A DNA stretch of 9,700 bases, taken from assembly GCA_018263365.1 (NCBI GenBank), contig JAANXI010000005.1:1-9700 (forward strand), given 5' to 3'. The stretch's first letter is position 1, and each line of letters opens with the position of its first letter. The notes beneath the pieces were generated by a model, which saw only the letters and a program-made list of their open reading frames with translations, was not told the origin of the DNA and ran no database searches. A program made the position numbers and the translations under genes. This document shows, in pieces, positions 7,535 to 9,700 of the stretch. This DNA comes from Fidelibacterota bacterium (GTDB lineage Bacteria > Fidelibacterota > JAANXI01).

Positions 7535-9700
7535 TTAATTCAATGCGATATCGATACCGAGCCCCTGAAGTTCGCGCAGGAGCACATTAAAGGATTCCGG
7601 CACCCCGAATGGTGGCAGGTTCTCACCTTTGACGATGGCGTTGTACACCCGTGACCGGCCTTCCACATCATCTGACTTCACGGTCAGCATTTCACGGAGT
7701 GCATGCGCCGCGCCATACGCTTCGAGCGCCCAGACTTCCATCTCACCGAATCGCTGGCCGCCAAACTGCGCTTTCCCACCCAGTGGCTGCTGCGTAATCA
7801 GTGAATACGGCCCGGTGGATCGAGAGTGCATCTTGTCTTCGATCATGTGTGAGAGTTTCATCATATAGATGTGTCCCACCGTTACAGGATTGCTGAAGTC
7901 CTCGCCTGTACGCCCATCTTTTAACGTCACCTTGCTGTTTTCCGGTAGTCCGGCTTCCCGTAACTTTTCATGTACGTCATCGAGCGATGCACCATCAAAG
8001 ACCGGAGTCGAGAAATGCACGTCCAGTGCTTTTCCAGCCCAGCCAAGCATGGTCTCATACAGCTGGCCAAGATTCATCCGGGACGGAACGCCCAGCGGAT
8101 TCAGTATGATATCCACAGGAGTGCCATCATCCATGAACGGCATGTCTTCTTCCGGAACCACGGTGGCGATCACGCCCTTGTTTCCGTGCCGACCTGCCAT
8201 TTTATCACCAACGGAGATCTTCCGTTTGCTGGCGATATACACCTTAGCAAGCTGTAACACGCCCGGCTGGAGTTCGTCTCCAACCTTGAGCTTGTATATT
8301 TCTTTCTCTACGTCTTCTTCAATGCTTTCGTAGGCTTCCTCGTAGTTTTTGAAGATCATCCGGATTTTTTCGTTCGCTTCCTCGTCTTCCACCCACGGGT
8401 ATTCGATGCCAACGTCATCCAGGTTGAAATTGCGCAGGTTTCCTTCATTCAGCGTTGTACCTGCCCGGAGCAAACTCTTTCCGGCTTTGTCCTTGATACC
8501 AACGGTTTTCTGTCCTTCCACGAGATCCAGGATCTTTTCAATCCGGCGATCGGCCAGCCGTTCTTTCTGCTGTTCCCCTTCTTTCTTGATCTGAGCAACT
8601 TTCCGTTCTTCTTCCTTGCGGGATTCACTCGTCCTGCGATGGAACAGTTTGGTATCCACGACGACGCCACTGACGCCCGGATCGGCTTTCTTGGATGCAT
8701 CTTTCACCTCACCGGCTTTTTCGCCAAAAATAGCGCGCAGCAGTTTTTCTTCCGGCGTCGGATCGGTTTCGCCCTTTGGCGTGACCTTTCCGATAAGAAT
8801 ATCACCGGGTTCCACTTCCGCACCAACTCTGATCAAACCGTTCTCATCAAGGTTGCGGGTCGCTTCTTCGCTGACATTCGGGATTTCGCGGGTCAGTTCC
8901 TCTTCACCACGCTTGGTATCCCGGACTTCCATCTCCACTTCTTTAATATGTACGGAAGTGAAAACGTCATCTTTTACACAGCGTTCACTAATGACGATTG
9001 CATCCTCGAAATTGTATCCACGCCAGGGCATAAACGCACAGAGGACATTCCGTCCGAGTGCCAATTCGCCCTTTTCGGTGGCGCAACCGTCGGCAATCGG
9101 GTCGCCGGTTTTCACTTTATCGCCTTCGGCGACCAGCGGTTTCTGATTGACTGCGGTGTCCTGATTTGTGCGCAGGAACTTATGCAGGTTGTAGACAATT
9201 AAATCATCCTGCTCCGCGAAACTGACTTCATCATCCTTGCGCTCAGGATTTGTCTTTTTGATTATAATCTTATTCGCATCGACCTTGACGACCTCGCCGT
9301 TGACATCAGATGTTACAACGGCCTTCGAGTCAACAGCGACGCGCTTTTCCATCCCGGTTCCGACAATCGGTGTTTCCGGCATCAGAAGCGGCACTGCCTG
9401 GCGCTGCATGTTCGAACCCATGAGCGCGCGGTTCGCATCATCGTGCTCCAGGAACGGTATCAGAGCAGCCGCCGCACTTACAATCTGGTTTGGCGAAACA
9501 TCCTGATAACCGACCTCGTCAGGTGTGATTTTAATAAACTCCCCCCGGATGCGGGCGCGTACTGTCTCGCTTTCGAATTCACCGTTGTCATCGACTGGCG
9601 CGTTTGCCTGCGCGATAGTCACCCGTCCCTCGTCATCAGCCGACAGATAATCGATCTGGCCGGTCACCTTCGTCGAGCCATTATCGGAAAAAACCTTCCG
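7535..9700 (-). CDS. rpoB: DNA-directed RNA polymerase subunit beta, C-terminal part (5' end outside window)
   Basis: Beta is the other half of the RNA polymerase active cleft. The frame is open to the window edge, beginning RKVFSDNGSTKVTGQIDYLS, so 721 residues are present. The GTG at 9667 is an internal Val codon, not a start. Fragment residue 1 corresponds to roughly residue 590-600 of E. coli beta; the rifampicin pocket (507-574) is therefore missing. Conserved blocks, numbered in the fragment, are EHDDANRALMGSNMQRQAVP (84-103), GYNFEDAIVISE (228-239, acidic pair E232 D233), GKVTPKGET (304-312) and GDKMAGRHGNKGV (498-510, with K500 and K508 matching E. coli K1065 and K1073). The last blocks are LNPLGVPSRMN and GGKAQFGGQRFGEMEVWALEAYGAAH. 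A Lys/Glu-rich, probably coiled-coil stretch (about 358-385) and a charged segment follow the flap region. The protein ends GLGIDIALN, stop TAA, 28 bases before rpoC. Confidence 0.98.
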   Translation of the reverse strand, partial: RKVFSDNGSTKVTGQIDYLSADDEGRVTIAQANAPVDDNGEFESETVRARIRGEFIKITPDEVGYQDVSPNQIVSAAAALIPFLEHDDANRALMGSNMQRQAVPLLMPETPIVGTGMEKRVAVDSKAVVTSDVNGEVVKVDANKIIIKKTNPERKDDEVSFAEQDDLIVYNLHKFLRTNQDTAVNQKPLVAEGDKVKTGDPIADGCATEKGELALGRNVLCAFMPWRGYNFEDAIVISERCVKDDVFTSVHIKEVEMEVRDTKRGEEELTREIPNVSEEATRNLDENGLIRVGAEVEPGDILIGKVTPKGETDPTPEEKLLRAIFGEKAGEVKDASKKADPGVSGVVVDTKLFHRRTSESRKEEERKVAQIKKEGEQQKERLADRRIEKILDLVEGQKTVGIKDKAGKSLLRAGTTLNEGNLRNFNLDDVGIEYPWVEDEEANEKIRMIFKNYEEAYESIEEDVEKEIYKLKVGDELQPGVLQLAKVYIASKRKISVGDKMAGRHGNKGVIATVVPEEDMPFMDDGTPVDIILNPLGVPSRMNLGQLYETMLGWAGKALDVHFSTPVFDGASLDDVHEKLREAGLPENSKVTLKDGRTGEDFSNPVTVGHIYMMKLSHMIEDKMHSRSTGPYSLITQQPLGGKAQFGGQRFGEMEVWALEAYGAAHALREMLTVKSDDVEGRSRVYNAIVKGENLPPFGVPESFNVLLRELQGLGIDIALN

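Noticed and set aside
9665..9667. GTG as a start codon for a separate 710-residue protein
   Set aside because: The frame continues open to the window edge and encodes conserved beta residues upstream, so this is an internal Val of rpoB.

Overview
The window is one uninterrupted block of core transcription and translation genes, all read on the minus strand. In transcription order they are rpoB (3' part only, 9700-7535), rpoC (7506-3220), rpsL (3142-2774), rpsG (2753-2286), fusA (2235-142) and tuf (5' end only, 113-1). This is the classic rpoBC plus 'str' cluster (S12, S7, EF-G, EF-Tu). Every complete gene is full length, with intact catalytic and binding motifs and no frameshift. Gaps are 28, 77, 20, 50 and 28 bases, so no stretch over 300 bases lacks a gene. 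I see no tRNA, rRNA, CRISPR array, insertion sequence, phage gene or defence gene.

Organism: a bacterium of moderate GC content. The beta' protein is about 1428 residues, carries a large insertion inside the trigger loop, and has N-terminal and KPQK-type sequences that resemble the Bacteroidota and relatives (FCB group). However, rpoC, rpsL and tuf have strong Shine-Dalgarno sites, the rpoC-rpsL gap holds an E. coli-like TTGACA promoter, and tuf follows fusA. Typical Bacteroidota mostly avoid Shine-Dalgarno sites, use TAnnTTTG promoters and usually lack tuf at this place. An FCB-related lineage outside Bacteroidota proper (for example Balneolota/Rhodothermota, Calditrichota or Marinimicrobia) is my best guess. 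This is inference from memory of families, not from a search.

Function: rpoB and rpoC encode the two large subunits that form the RNA polymerase active centre. S12 and S7 are 30S proteins at the decoding centre and mRNA/tRNA path. EF-G and EF-Tu are the two GTPases of elongation. The short gaps suggest co-transcription, with a probable extra promoter between rpoC and rpsL that could drive rpsL-rpsG-fusA-tuf separately.

I found no new biological system. The points worth a second look are small: a 14-bp perfect palindrome touching the rpoC ribosome binding site, a promoter lying inside an inverted repeat after rpoC, non-ATG starts for rpoC (TTG) and fusA (GTG), a short rpsL-rpsG gap with no obvious room for an E. 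coli-type S7 operator, and a sharp jump in G-ending codons at the start of tuf.
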